Below are positions 38,443 through 50,328 of a stretch of DNA of 64,000 nt, piece after piece. Source of the DNA: Druceiella hillmani (lineage: Eukaryota; Arthropoda; Insecta; Lepidoptera; Hepialidae). The number at the start of each line of letters is the position of its first letter. Positions within the stretch are counted from its first letter, which is position 1. The notes under the pieces are model-generated. The model searched no databases, was not told where the DNA came from, and saw only the letters and a list, made by a program, of their open reading frames with translations. Position numbers and translations under genes: made by a program. The stretch lies in assembly GCA_039881145.1 (NCBI GenBank), contig JAYKKI010000003.1:3962001-4026000 (forward strand). Reading direction: 5' to 3'.

Positions 38443-39168
38443 CATTGGATTAAGTTGGGTTGGATAATGTTGGTTTCGATTATGGTGAGTTGGTTTATAT
38501 TGGGTTGAGTCATGTTGGATGATATTGTTTTTTTGTTATATTGGCTTATTTTGGGTTAGATTAGGTTATGTTAGGTTAATTTAGTTTATGTTTGGTAATT
38601 TCGGGTTATTTTAGGTAAGGTTTTGTTGGATTATGTTCAGTTAGGTTATGCTGATTCGGATTGTGTTAAGTGGGGTCCAATCGAATTGGATTGTGATGCG
38701 TAATGTTAGATTGGATTAAGGTGGATTGGGATACATTGGGTTGGTTTAGATTAGATTGAATTATATTGGGTTCGCTCGCGTTATGCTGGCTTGTGTAGGA
38801 TTAAGTTGGGTAACATAAGGTTTATTGAAATGGGTTGATATAAGTTGAGCTATGTTATGTTATATGGGTTTATGTTGGGTCGGATTATATTGGAGTATGT
38901 CGGGTTATGTTGAGTTGGATGGTATTATCGTGGGTTATGTTCGGTAAGGTTGGATTATGTTGGATTATATGTTTTTTCTTATATTGTATTGTATTGGGTT
39001 ACTTTATGATATAATGAGTTGGGTTGAGATATGTTGTGACGTTTTGTGTTGGTTTCGTCTTTGTTGAATTAGTTTGGATTGTGTTATTTTGAGTTGTCTT
39101 GCGTTTTGTTATGTTGAGTTTGGTTATGTTGTGTTGGGTTGGGTAATATTTTGTTGGGTTATGTTACG
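38443..39168 (+). repeat. G/T-rich degenerate GGTTA/TTGGGTTATG tract
   Basis: About 725 bases in which the plus strand is made mainly of T, G and A with very little C: TTGGGTTGGATAATGTTGG, GGTTATGTTAGGTTAATTTA, TTATGTTGTGTTGGGTTGGG and so on. The base unit is close to GGTTA/GGTTATGTT but no two units are quite alike. The orientation (G-rich plus strand) is the same as the main part of the tract at 5354. Interpreted as a decayed telomere-like or minisatellite array. The open frame at 39074-39361 crossing its end is a consequence of the missing C, not a gene. Confidence 0.8.
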
Positions 39169-40489
39169 TCTGCTTCATGCTTCTGTACGTTTGCCTCGCA
39201 CACCACAGATCAGTTCACCTCTGGTTACGCACATTTTTGCAGTATACGTATGTGCGCGTTGGAAAATTTCATTATGTGAGTATATTCTATTACACGTAGT
39301 ATATTCTATTGATTTACGGGTAGCTAGGCACTTCCTTGCTGTTTTTAATCTAATGCAATAGAATTATATTTTTTTAAATGTTAATTTGCATATTAATAAA
39401 AAAATTAATACAAATGACGTATCAGACAATCAATATTTTCAACAATTTTAATAACAAAGCATGGCAATAAATTTGAATATTTAACGATGTGACCATTCTG
39501 TTTCTTGAAAATTTTTCGTCGTACTGTTTATTTAAAAGTCGCTACCCAATATAAACAACATTTTTTCAGTATTATTTTATAACAGTTAATCATATTTGGC
39601 TCTATTTGATACTTTTATGAAGGCTTAAAATCGTACTGAAAATTATTTTAATATACTAAGTCTAAATTCAAATTGATATTTTCACGTTTTTTAACTTTCA
39701 TATACATTTTAAATACAGCAAGCTAACATCAAGATGAAGAATAATCGATTTAAGGAACTATATTTGTATTGACATTATACATTTTATAATAAGTAATTCT
39801 CAGTTTCGTTACGAAAAATTTTCACACAGTAAATGGATAAGCTTGAAAATACATATTTTTTTAATAAAATCTTCCTTCCTTCTCAGTATAAAATGCCAAA
39901 AAAAAAATAATGCAATTTAAAAGACTCACCGAAAATATCTGTGTTTAGAATATACAAGAGAAGCATGTTTAGTTAACTATATGATACCCTGGCAGTGGAC
40001 GATTTATCTACATTAGTTCAAGTTCCGTGCGTACGATGGAGAAAGTTGGGAGTGACATGTTCAGAATATTGAGTTAACTCGTTAGATTCCTTCGATATTT
40101 AATAGTTTAGACAATATTTTTAAATTATTGTAATTGATTGACTGCTAACTACTGTAAGAATACGTTGGCAATGGCCATAACTCTTTAAATTGATTCCAGT
40201 GGCGTACCTTATCTAATTATATTTACTCTAAGTAAATATTTAAATTTAATATATAAAGAAACATAATGACGTACGTTTTCATGCAATATTTACTCAAAGG
40301 AAACATGAAGTCATAATATGAAGAAATATTATAAAGTACCTAGTCAAACAATATTTACTCAAAAGAATTGTGAAGTTAATACACGAAAAACATCAAATGA
40401 AATATCCGGAATTATATTCGGGTAAATGAACCGTAATACATACGACATATACAGCTAATATTATCTTACTCCCGACCTAATATGCGAAT

Positions 40490-40800
40490 TGCGACAGCTA
40501 GCATGACAAGAACAAATGTAAAGAAATTGAACAGAGCTCATTACAATCATCTGCTAGACGAAGAGCGGAGCCATCAGAGATGCAAAAATGTCCGAGCGAA
40601 TTGAGACGGACGGTGGGAGATGTGGCGTGCGAGGGAAACTGCAATACCTACTATTAGCGTCACGAAATAAACAAGAAAAAAAAAGAACTAGTACCGTAGC
40701 ATGCAGTGGTGTAACACACAGTGCAAAGCGGTGCGAACGGCGACCTTGGTGGATGTGATCAGTGACGGACGACTGAAATGTTTTCTTTTTGGTTTATTCG
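40490..40800. promoter_or_regulatory. CpG-rich island, possible promoter or 5' exon
   Basis: In contrast to all surrounding DNA this stretch is rich in G, C and CpG, for example GACGAAGAGCGGAGCC, GAGACGGACGGTGGGAGATG and AAAGCGGTGCGAACGGCGAC. No long frame or peptide is recognisable, as expected for a 5' untranslated exon. An initiator-like TCAGTG lies near 40759 and GGACG follows within ten bases. The strand is undecided. It could alternatively be the GC-rich part of an unrecognised mobile element. Confidence 0.3.
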
Positions 40801-42048
40801 CCACGAAATTATGAATCGACCGAGCTCTTTACTACCGAAATACTGAACAGACCTATGATATGGCTATTTAAACCTGAGTAATGTAAGTATAAAATTGATG
40901 AAATGTTGTGGGACGAAATAAAACATTTCCTTTGAAATGAAAGTATAAAATATAGCTTGATTATTGCGTATTGATCTTGAAAGTACGTTATTGTCAGAAT
41001 TAATAAAATAACATATGTAATGAGTTGTTGAAAGTACATGTTAAAAATAATACTTGAATATAAAATATTTTTATTGAATAATGAACGTTTTCTTAGTTAC
41101 GCTGAGAAAGCCGTATTTGATATAATAGAATGATCCATTAAAACGTGGAAATATCGAAACTAGCTTTGCAAATGATTACATTGTAATGATAAAGTAGTTA
41201 TTTCTAGATATTTATTAATAGAAATTGCTTAACTAATAACAAATCTACCTATTAATTTACATCGACTTACGAATAAGTAAAAAAATAACAAAATTTCATG
41301 AGATCGTAAATAAGTTTTGACATGTATGCTAGAAGAATTACAAAAAAATGTTACTTTCTAAAATTAAAAAAACGAAAACTCTAAACCCTTGAAGATATGT
41401 TTGAAGTCGATTATGTTTGAAATCAGATATTAAAAACTCTCCTTTAATAGCCGCTTTTTATAGTTTTTCTTTGACAGTCCTGGCTGATGAGGTGATACCT
41501 TATTTATGACCGTCTTTTTTCGTTAGTATAGGGAAACTTCTTTTAGATGCCCTCGATGAATTGATAAGAATCAGGATAAACGCATTTTGTAATTAATTTG
41601 AAGCAAGTTAATTTCAATTAATTTACATCAATCAATTAAAAATACCAAGGCTACCAACAATTTATATTACACCAATAAAATATTACATACTTACGTAGTA
41701 AAAATATGATTATCGTTTGTAATAGTATAATAGTAATACTACGTACGTTTACATATTTAAAATTTTTATTCACCTATGTGATATGGAACCCTTATTTGTT
41801 TTCATGAATTATCTGTGGTCAAATTGTAATTCAATCAAATTACAGAGTGAAGAATTATCGGTGACAAAATCATAACGCACTATGTTTAGACAAGTGTTAT
41901 AAGTCACTTCAAAACGATCTGTAACCAATATCAAGACCCGGTTTTGACATTGTACATTCCATACAAACTTCCATATCCAACGTGTTAAATGTCTTCCCTC
42001 TTTTGAAAATAAAACAATTTATCGTTCTATAAGATTTAGATGGTGTAA

Positions 42049-42113
42049 ACTGTATAATATTATACTGTCTCCTGAAAACTGTAAACTGTAACTGTATAAT
42101 ATTATACTGTCTC
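42049..42113. repeat. Short direct duplication (23 bp x2)
   Basis: ACTGTATAATATTATACTGT followed by CTC occurs at 42049 and 42091. The unit is itself nearly palindromic (GTATAATATTATAC). Confidence 0.9.
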
Positions 42114-43484
42114 GTAATTTCTCGTCGATTATCATAAATCTCGCCACGCTCTTATAATTTTAGAAAAATAATGTGACCACTTTAAAAAAGTTTCTAAATG
42201 GTGCTAATTGGAAAAAATCGCAGAAAGTAACTCGTCTGTTTTTGAATTGAAACAACTATTTCTTTTCATAGCTACAAAAGGCAAAAAAGAAAAAAAAAAA
42301 ATTTTATATTGATTTGAATTTTTTGATAACCAATAACTCTACCATCTCTTTATTTATTCGAAATAAATACAAGTCGGATCTTATGTAAACAACTTGTCTT
42401 ATTTAGAGAAAAATGGTTATCATTATTTAATTTATTTGACATGTTAGTAAAACATAATTTTATTGGGTCAGAAAAAATCACCAAAACTTCAAGCTTAAAT
42501 ATTTAAATTTCATTAGAAAATACCATTTATTATTCATGTAGTATAAACTCTATCTTGAACTAAAGGCCCATGTAACCGCGTCATTCGGAATAATCCATAA
42601 AATATAGAAATTATAAACTAAATAAAAAATAGTAATAAATCATTTAAAGATAATATTTTCATAATTTTTAAAAATAATTTTAACAAGTTTTGTTAGAGAA
42701 CTTTACTCTCTTTCTGTTTCTTAATATGTTTGAATAAATTTTTAGGCTCATTAAATATTGTAGGAAGTTTCCATTTGAAACTTTTTTTAATTTCCTGTCC
42801 CATTTTTTTCTATTGCAATTATGTAAACGCAAATGTTTTCATGTAAATATTTCTGAAATGTGAAAACATGGAAAAAAATGCTTTCGCCCACATCATGGAA
42901 TTTTGCGAAGATATATCAAAGGATATCAAAGGATAAATCTCAATATGATTTTTTTTCGTTAGTTCTGAAAAATAATTCGTACCTTCTCATGTTGAGATTT
43001 AGACTAATTAGGAAATAGCAAAAGTGTATCCTAAGATACTCGAACAATATTAAAAGCTGCACTCTTGTCAAAGTATCAAAGATTTTGCGTTAATTGGCAC
43101 AAAGGTAAATTTTTTAACCATTCCATGCTGATGCTGAATAAAGGTCTCCTTTTAAATACACTAGTCCTGACGATGCAACGCTTTATGCAGTCAAATATTT
43201 CCAGTAACTTTTGAAGTATCTTCGGATCATATCGCTAGCTGACGACCAACGCTCATATTTCCGGTTCGGGTCGCTACTTTCAAACTTTCCGCCTTCATCT
43301 CTTGCCAATTCTACGGCTCACGTTTCCCCATGCCATTTTCTGTGTGTAATGGCGCGCACAAATTGATTTACTCTATTTCCTCTGAATATGATAACAATGG
43401 TAATTTATTAAATGTAGAATCATACTTTCTTTTAATTAAACCGTGTTTTATATTTTAAATATTATATTTATTAGTTACGTATTA

Positions 43485-44035
43485 GTAATTTATTTACCTT
43501 CGTTAGTAATTTATTTACCTTCGTAACTACGGCTTCAAGTCAGATTTTAATAAGTTCGTGTGACAGGGATACAGGGTAGATATTTGTCACACCGGTATAA
43601 CAAAGCGTTATATTTTTTAACGTGGTTGATTAAATTATAAACCAGTTTAAAAATGATATTTTAAATAAATAATATTTAAGTAATCCCTTCAAAGAACACT
43701 TTCTTTCTTGATCTCCGTATTCTGCCATGAATAACTAACACGTTCTTTTCTATTTCTTTTCGTTATGATAAGACGAAAATATGTTAAAGGCAGAATAACA
43801 GTGTTGAATACATAACGTAATTTCTCCTTTAAAAATTAATTTTATAATTTATTTATCTTCCTACCTAAGGCATCAAGTCGTCACTTTATAAGTTGATATA
43901 ACAAGAACGATATAAGTATTTGATATACTTGTGTGGCAGCCTGTTTATCTTTAGCGTGCTTAATCAAATTATAAATAATTTTATAAGCTGCGTCTCAAAG
44001 AAATAAATCTCAAGTAATATTTTCAAAAAACGCTT
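43485..44035 (+). repeat. Diverged tandem duplication of about 200 bp
   Basis: Segment one (about 43485-43700) has ATTTATTTACCTTCGTAACT, GGCTTCAAGTC, then GTGGTTGATTAAATTATAAA and a TTTAAGTAAT end. Segment two (about 43845-44035) has ATTTATTTATCTTCCTACCT, GGCATCAAGTC, then GTGCTTAATCAAATTATAAA and CTCAAGTAAT. Order and spacing agree, the period is about 360 bases, and there are many substitutions. Segment one starts with its own exact 21-base duplication (TTAGTAATTTATTTACCTTC). Confidence 0.75.
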
Positions 44036-44664
44036 AATAAAAAACTTTATCGAACACTTTTTGGTCAATGTTCAATAACCCTGTTAGACTTATCTATATG
44101 TACCAAAAGCTTTTATTATTGTTTTATGCAGCAAATTTAAAAAAGTTTTAAATGCTGTTGCCAATATGTCCGATCTATTTAACCAATGTAATTTCCGGCT
44201 GGAGGAACTATATACTGTAGATTACTTACTTAAAACTGTGGCTCAGTTCGTAATAAAAACTTTGAAGGTATTAAACCTATTTATGCAACGAATATACAAC
44301 TTTAATTAATTACAAGAAAATGTAACTCCTATGTAATAAATCATTTCATAATGTTAAAATAATACCTCGAATCTAGACCTGCTTAAAAGAAATTTAATTA
44401 TATCAATGCGCCAAAACCTACACACGAAAAGAATGAAAAAATTATATTAAGTAAAGTTAATCTATAAATTTTTTTAGTCGGCGTAAATTTTCAGTTCAAA
44501 TACGTTGAATAAGGAATTGAAAAAATTAAAAAAGTATACGGTATATTAAAAGTGGACAATTCAGGATCAAAAGATTAGAAATTGAAATCTTTATATTTTT
44601 CTCTTTTGAAAAGGACAATATTCGAATGCCTTATACAGTTGTAGCAAATTCAGCTTACGTTATC

Positions 44665-44667
<3 letters not shown>

Positions 44668-44726
<59 letters not shown>

Positions 44727-44769
44727 TATAGATTAACTTGATATTATAATTACATAAATTCGCATAAAC

Positions 44770-44828
<59 letters not shown>

Positions 44829-44888
44829 AATATAGTACGTGCGTGCGTGCGTGTGGGCTGGCGTGTGTGTGTTTGTGTGTGTGTATGT
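44668..44888. repeat. Two (AT)n microsatellites with a GT/GC end
   Basis: (AT)n at 44668-44735 and 44769-44825. The second passes into TACGTGCGTGCGTGCGTG and GTGTGTGTTTGTGTGTGTGT up to about 44888. The minus frame with runs of Thr-His and Tyr-Ile is an artefact of this repeat. Confidence 0.96.
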
Positions 44889-47800
44889 GTAAAAATTAGG
44901 TTTATGTTCTTTCATTCTCAAAGTGAATACTTACTTGTTCTTGTTACGAGAGAATTTTAAAATAATCTTATTTCGTCTTATAATTACATAAATACCTAAT
45001 CTTAAAGAAATAGCTGCCGACATAAAGGTCAGATAACAATAAAGAAGGACGTATTCCATTTGACAACTTTTGTGATAACATTTCTAATCGATCAACTAAT
45101 CATAGTTTAAAGAGGGTATAAATACCGTGATGTTACTCGATGTTTTAGTTAGTTGCTCAGGTCACACACCGATAATATATTAGGTAATTCTCTAACATTA
45201 CAACAAGTTTTCGCAGCCATATTTTATTACTCACTGAAAAGAGAAGCACTGCCTATAATTCCATGGATCCATCATAAAAACATCTAAATATTTAGCTTAG
45301 CAGCTTTGCAATCCTTCGCCTGTTATAATTATGTTAATTTCATTCCCCCTTCATAGGTCATCGAACACGACATACAAACATGTCCCTAAAATATTCCCCA
45401 TATTTTTAAACCTTTTTTCTTCTTGTAGCCCTAGTTTCCCTTAGATGGCTGTAGTGAGTTTTTATTACATTTTCCTGAAATTTAATTAAATATTACGTTT
45501 AATTTCCTCTGTTGACACTTGAATCGATTGTGGTCACGATTATCACTTGACCCTTTGCTTTATTAATAGCCATCACGAAACAAATTATTACCAAACATTT
45601 TTGTGTAAACTGAAGGTATAAGTTTGGGAGAATCATTGATTTTGATGGAATTGAAATAATTTTTCCTGATTCTATGCAGTTGGAAAAGTGTAAGCAATAG
45701 GCCTAAAATATTATGTATTAAAAATTTTATTTGAAATTGATTTCCCCGTTACGTAACTGCAGGTTTTAATTACATAATAAACTAACCGTAGATCCTGTCT
45801 TTAAAATAAGATTCTAAGGGAGAATTTCGAAAGGATTTAAGTATATGTAAATTTCGTTCGAAAATAAATAATTTCCTTCGAATTGGACAATTAACAATTC
45901 CTGTATCAACTTAACTATAAACTTAACTTGGTTTATAAATTTTAAAAGTTAGAAAGTCATTAGTTTATGCTCGCGATAGCGCTCAAGTAAGTTCTTGATA
46001 ACCGTTTGACCATGGCGTAAATATTTATATGCAGCATTTTGAATCACATTTGATACCCCAAAACCCAATCAAAACCCTCCAACTCAAAGTCTATGCATTT
46101 TAAAATATTTACATTTTATGCATTCACTAAAATTCGAGTGCATAAAGTGTATCTCAAAATCAATTTAAATTCCGTAAATGTCGTTTCTATAATTGTTGAG
46201 TTTCACACTCCCATATATTGCTAATTTTGGCACGACTGGCTAATTAATCATCAACACTTCTAGTCTATTTTCAGTCGATTCATTACTGATCCTTATAGCC
46301 CATCAAACGTAAGTCGTAACAGTTATCGGGTCACAGGCTGACTTTAGTAATTTATTGTTTATGTGTCCCACAAGTCGACTTCTTTATATTTTTTCTTTTT
46401 ATGTGCTTATTTATATTCTAAATTTCGTTTAGGCTTCGATATTTTTATTTTATTATTCAACAGATAAATATTAATTTCATATAATTCAAGTTATATTAAA
46501 GATAAAAATAAATATGGCAATGTACGTGAAGTATCTTATAATTCAATCAAGAGTTTCTTTTTGATTCATTAATTTTTTAATTTTCTTAATTAATATTAAA
46601 ACAGAATGAAAGCCATTAAAAACAGATAATAGAGAAGATGACAACTGTGAAAAGCATATACTTAATATACCTACTACGAATAGACGAATAGAGCGTGTAG
46701 GCAAGAATATATTCTTAACGATATTACTGCGTCTGGAAAAGAGATGACAATATGTGAATAAATAAAACTATTTTGATAGATAAAAGTCTCCGATGGTTTC
46801 TTGATTCGATTTTTGGTTTCTTAGTTCTTGCTTGCTTTCGATATTTCCACAAAAATATTTTAGAATAAGCAATGGTATATTATCAGTATTGGATTGTGAA
46901 GTAACATATATGAATAATCATGGAACGTATATGAATAATTCAAATATAGAAATATTTCACTGGTATATGCGACGCACGTACTTACTTTTTTATCACTTGT
47001 TTTCGGCTAAATTATCGTTTAACTAGACTTGGTCAAATATTCATATAATAGGAAATATGTCCTATTTTAGGTTTTAATATTTGTTTTTATATTTTGTGGC
47101 TATAACTTCGAGATATTGTATCCGTGAAAAATTACATTTTACAGACTAACGTAGAGGAATTGGCATTATTTTATCGACAAGTCATGTCGATATATTTCTA
47201 TAGTGGAAATAAAAGTATTTTGCGATGGAAACTTTTAGTAGATAAAATGAAACGAAAATAATTATTAATAAAATTCACAATATAAGCGCTTAGTGACGTA
47301 TGTAACCAAAAAAGGCGTGGGACCAAGTCAGACACATTTCAGAAAAACATTTTCTAGCTTAATACATAGGAGTGTATATAAATCATTCAGTACTTAAAAT
47401 AATAACTGGCCTTACATAATGTTGGTACGTAAAAAAAATCAAAAACAAGCTGGCAATTAGTGATAAAATAAAACTAGATTTTGATCCTTTAATAACGGTT
47501 TCCATGTAATTATTCAAAATATCACTAAAATGTGTTTTTACGTTTACAATGAACTATGTACGACGAGAGAAATGGGATAAATTCTTAATAGATATAACTG
47601 GACTCCTCATAAAAACTCTATGACGTGTATGAAACATTTTGATAAAAAATGTTTTGTATAAGGAGCACATTAATGTCTTTTGAAAAAGGACTCAGTGTCT
47701 ACAGAGTTTGTACCGGTGTGTTTGTCAAGATTGTAATTTAGATTTTAACATTTATAATTAAGACTCTTACAAACGTTTAGTGTTTTCACAAACATTGTAC

Positions 47801-48029
47801 AAGCTGCACACTGTTTAGTAAGCATGCGTTCGATCTACACCATGTCCGAATAACGTCATGAAAAGAAAATTGATGTCATGTATATATTTTTAGTTAACAC
47901 AAAAAAATAATTTCCTTTTCATTAAGTTTAAATTATTATTACAAATATTTACTTGTTCTGTATGATATAATAATGAAGTATTTATAATAAAATTGGCAGT
48001 TGTTTTTTATATTAACATAATTTTTGTTT
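44889..48029. other. AT-rich DNA without recognisable gene
   Basis: No element, RNA gene or exon recognised. ATATGAATAATCATGGAACGT and ATATGAATAATTCAAATAT near 46910-46950 form a small internal repeat that gives the frame there its duplicated YMNN peptide. Confidence 0.5.
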
Positions 48030-48039
48030 TCACGTAATA

Positions 48040-48507
48040 TCAATGCCGAAAAGACCAATGTCATCTTATATATATAAAGATATTTCATCTCAGCCATCAA
48101 CATCGCAGCCACCATTATCGCCAAAAACAGAAGCTTATTTTTAAATGTAATAAATTAAAAGAAAAATTAAAGCAGAAGCAGCGTATAGTCAGGGACATGA
48201 TGGCTTAATCTAAAATAATGAAGAAAAAAATTTAAAACACTACAATTAGTGCTTGAAGAATTTAAGAAATGTCCAGATTTTCGAGATAACTTAAGCGACC
48301 TTACCAAATCATCCAGTAATGAAACGTTGCAATTTTTAGTAGATAGGGTAAATGGAAAGAAAAGTTGGTAAAATATTTTCTGAATGTAGTGAAGAGCTTA
48401 GAAAATTTGCACTAATTCTCCATTTCTGTATTCCAAGGTGTTATAACTATGTCCGTGAAAAGTTTGAAATTTGTTTACATATGCATTATACATGTTTCAT
48501 ATTATAA
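48040..48507 (+). pseudogene. P-element/THAP9-like transposase relic
   Basis: A short Ser/Pro stretch (PSTSQPPLSPKTEAYF, about 48090-48140) is followed by a Lys/Gln-rich segment KLKEKLKQKQRIVRDMMA (near 48155), placed like the coiled coil behind the THAP domain. Next come TLQLVLEEFKKCPDF (near 48240) and, in another frame, SECSEELRKFALILHFCIPR and NYVREKF (48379-48470). The last block resembles the E(E)xRKFAlTLHFYSPkAYnYVReKF motif of P-element and THAP9 transposases (Tnp_P_element), just before the catalytic domain. No THAP zinc finger or catalytic part was found. Stops and frame changes show that it is dead. Confidence 0.6.
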
Positions 48508-48689
48508 TACTTAGGGAATTATATCAGAGAGAATTGCGAACCGGGTTTTACAGCCGATCGATTTTTAATCGATAATACAGGTTAATTAATTGTAAGTGGT
48601 GCATAAAAATATATACCAAGAAGATTATTCAATTCGCTCAACTAGTTTTGATTACTAGTTTCCTTAATTTACATCAAAATGTACAGCAG

Positions 48690-48984
48690 CGAATAATAAA
48701 TCAATCGTCAGTTGTTGACCAACACCGATATATTTTTAGACGGTTTTCATGATATATTTAATTTATTAACCTTATAAATTGAAGCTAACCTAATCAAACT
48801 TTCTCCATTAAAAAATGATCTGGAATTCATAAAAAATAATATCGGTGTTAGAATCAATCTTTGTGATATAAGTAGAAGCTATTTGCATATGCTTCATTTG
48901 GATAAAAACAACTTTCAATTAAAAATTTATATGATTCTGTACTCACTTCATATTATTAACAAGGCAATTAAAAATAAATATCTA
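48690..48984 (+). pseudogene. Unidentified coding-like tract beside the P-like relic
   Basis: One plus frame reads as protein for nearly 100 codons with a single TAA: QLLTNTDIFLDGFHDIFNLL, stop, IEANLIKLSPLKNDLEFIKN and NIGVRINLCDISRSYLHM, then a hydrophobic stretch (LKIYMILYSLHIINKAI) and KYALDELKDDSLE before a TGA. The strong helical, Leu/Ile/Asn-rich nature and the single interruption exceed what the AT-rich background gives elsewhere. I do not recognise a family. It could be a further part of the P-like element, though no known P-element motif is seen, or an independent relic. Confidence 0.35.
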
Positions 48985-49404
48985 TTTAAATTATTTTACC
49001 TAAAATATGCACTTGATGAGTTAAAAGATGATTCTTTAGAATGAGAAGTATTATGTAAATTACCGTTAATATTTTCAGTTATGTTTACATTTGCGTTGTA
49101 TAAGAAGTGATTAGTATCATGTCTACGTGGCTTTGCGAATAATAGCATGATTAAGATTAATGTTTCCATATTTGACAAGGTAAACTATTACAAGTCGCGT
49201 ATGACCTTAATCAACCTCGAGCAAGCCTTGCGCATCCACGGGATGATAGAAGGGACACGCGGTGTTTGCAGTCATTCTGCTTCTTCTCTGGAATTTTAGC
49301 TCATTCCGTTTGGAAATTCCGATGTACGAGCGGGTTTATTCCTCACTCACCAAAAATTTATAAGGAAAAACAAATATCTCAGCTCATTGGAAGAATAGTC
49401 TAAT

Positions 49405-49462
49405 TAGCCATCTATCGGTGGGAGACGGCGTGCGAGTAACGCCGGGGTTTAAACCTCGATCT
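49405..49462 (+). repeat. tRNA-like (SINE-like) fragment
   Basis: ATCGGTGGGAGACGGCGTGC followed by GAGTAACGCCGGGGTTTAAACCTCG resembles the second half of a tRNA-derived SINE head: a TGG...ACGG A-box-like part, then a B-box-like GGTTTAAACC with one or two departures from GGTTCRANNC. It is not the same family as the SINEs at 6770 and 26286. The upstream 49190-49330 is also GC-richer than average. A real tRNA gene is unlikely because no acceptor stem could be formed. Confidence 0.3.
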
Positions 49463-50328
49463 TTTTTCAACGTTAAAACATCTAAATCCTAATACCGTTA
49501 CTAGCACTACAACCAGTTTTCTTATAGTTACTCTAAACAATAATATAACCATTAACAATTTTCCATTTCACAACCTTTCATAAACGGAGATCACATTTTT
49601 TGTTGCTTGTTTATATAATCACGTCTTTTGATTAATTCACATTTTTATTTATTTTACATTTTCTAATGATTTTTTCCTAAACAAAATAGACGTTCAATCT
49701 TTTTAACTCAAAAGAAATATTTTACTTATAACTTCGTTTTCAAGAAGACTATTGTTCGTAGCACCTCAGAAATTTCTGAGCTCAGGTAGTTAATACTTTT
49801 GCAATACCAACATCTAGAACCGAATAATATCTGAGATATCCACTTTTACATAATATTTAGCTGTTCAAGCATGGTTATAATAATGTGATTTACTGTGAGT
49901 TGTGAGACATTTCTTGAAATATCTTAATGCTATTATTGTTATTGATATTTCGACGACAAAGTTGCGTAATAGTTATAGTTTTGTAACAAATCAATAGACA
50001 TTTAAAAATAAATACAATATCTATTGCCAAGAGAAAACATTTATAAACTGATAATACTTTACGAGATTTGTTACGTAGCTACCCAATATTGACCTACCAT
50101 CTTTCCTAAATTACCCCTAAAATCGTCTTCAATTAAAAAAAATTACGTGCGTCTTTTATTCTCGTGCTTACGCGATATTGGGTAAACTGCTCAGTATTTT
50201 TATCCGAATAAGATGATACATTTACCTCAAAACTTTTTTAAACACTTTATTTTATGTAACTGAATAAAAAGTTATTAGTTACATACATTAAACTCATGTA
50301 AAGTAAGACGTACATCGCATGACTGGTT

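Noticed and set aside
39074..39361. 95-codon plus frame rich in Val, Leu, Cys and Trp
   Set aside because: It arises from the C-poor G/T tract and reads through into unrelated DNA.
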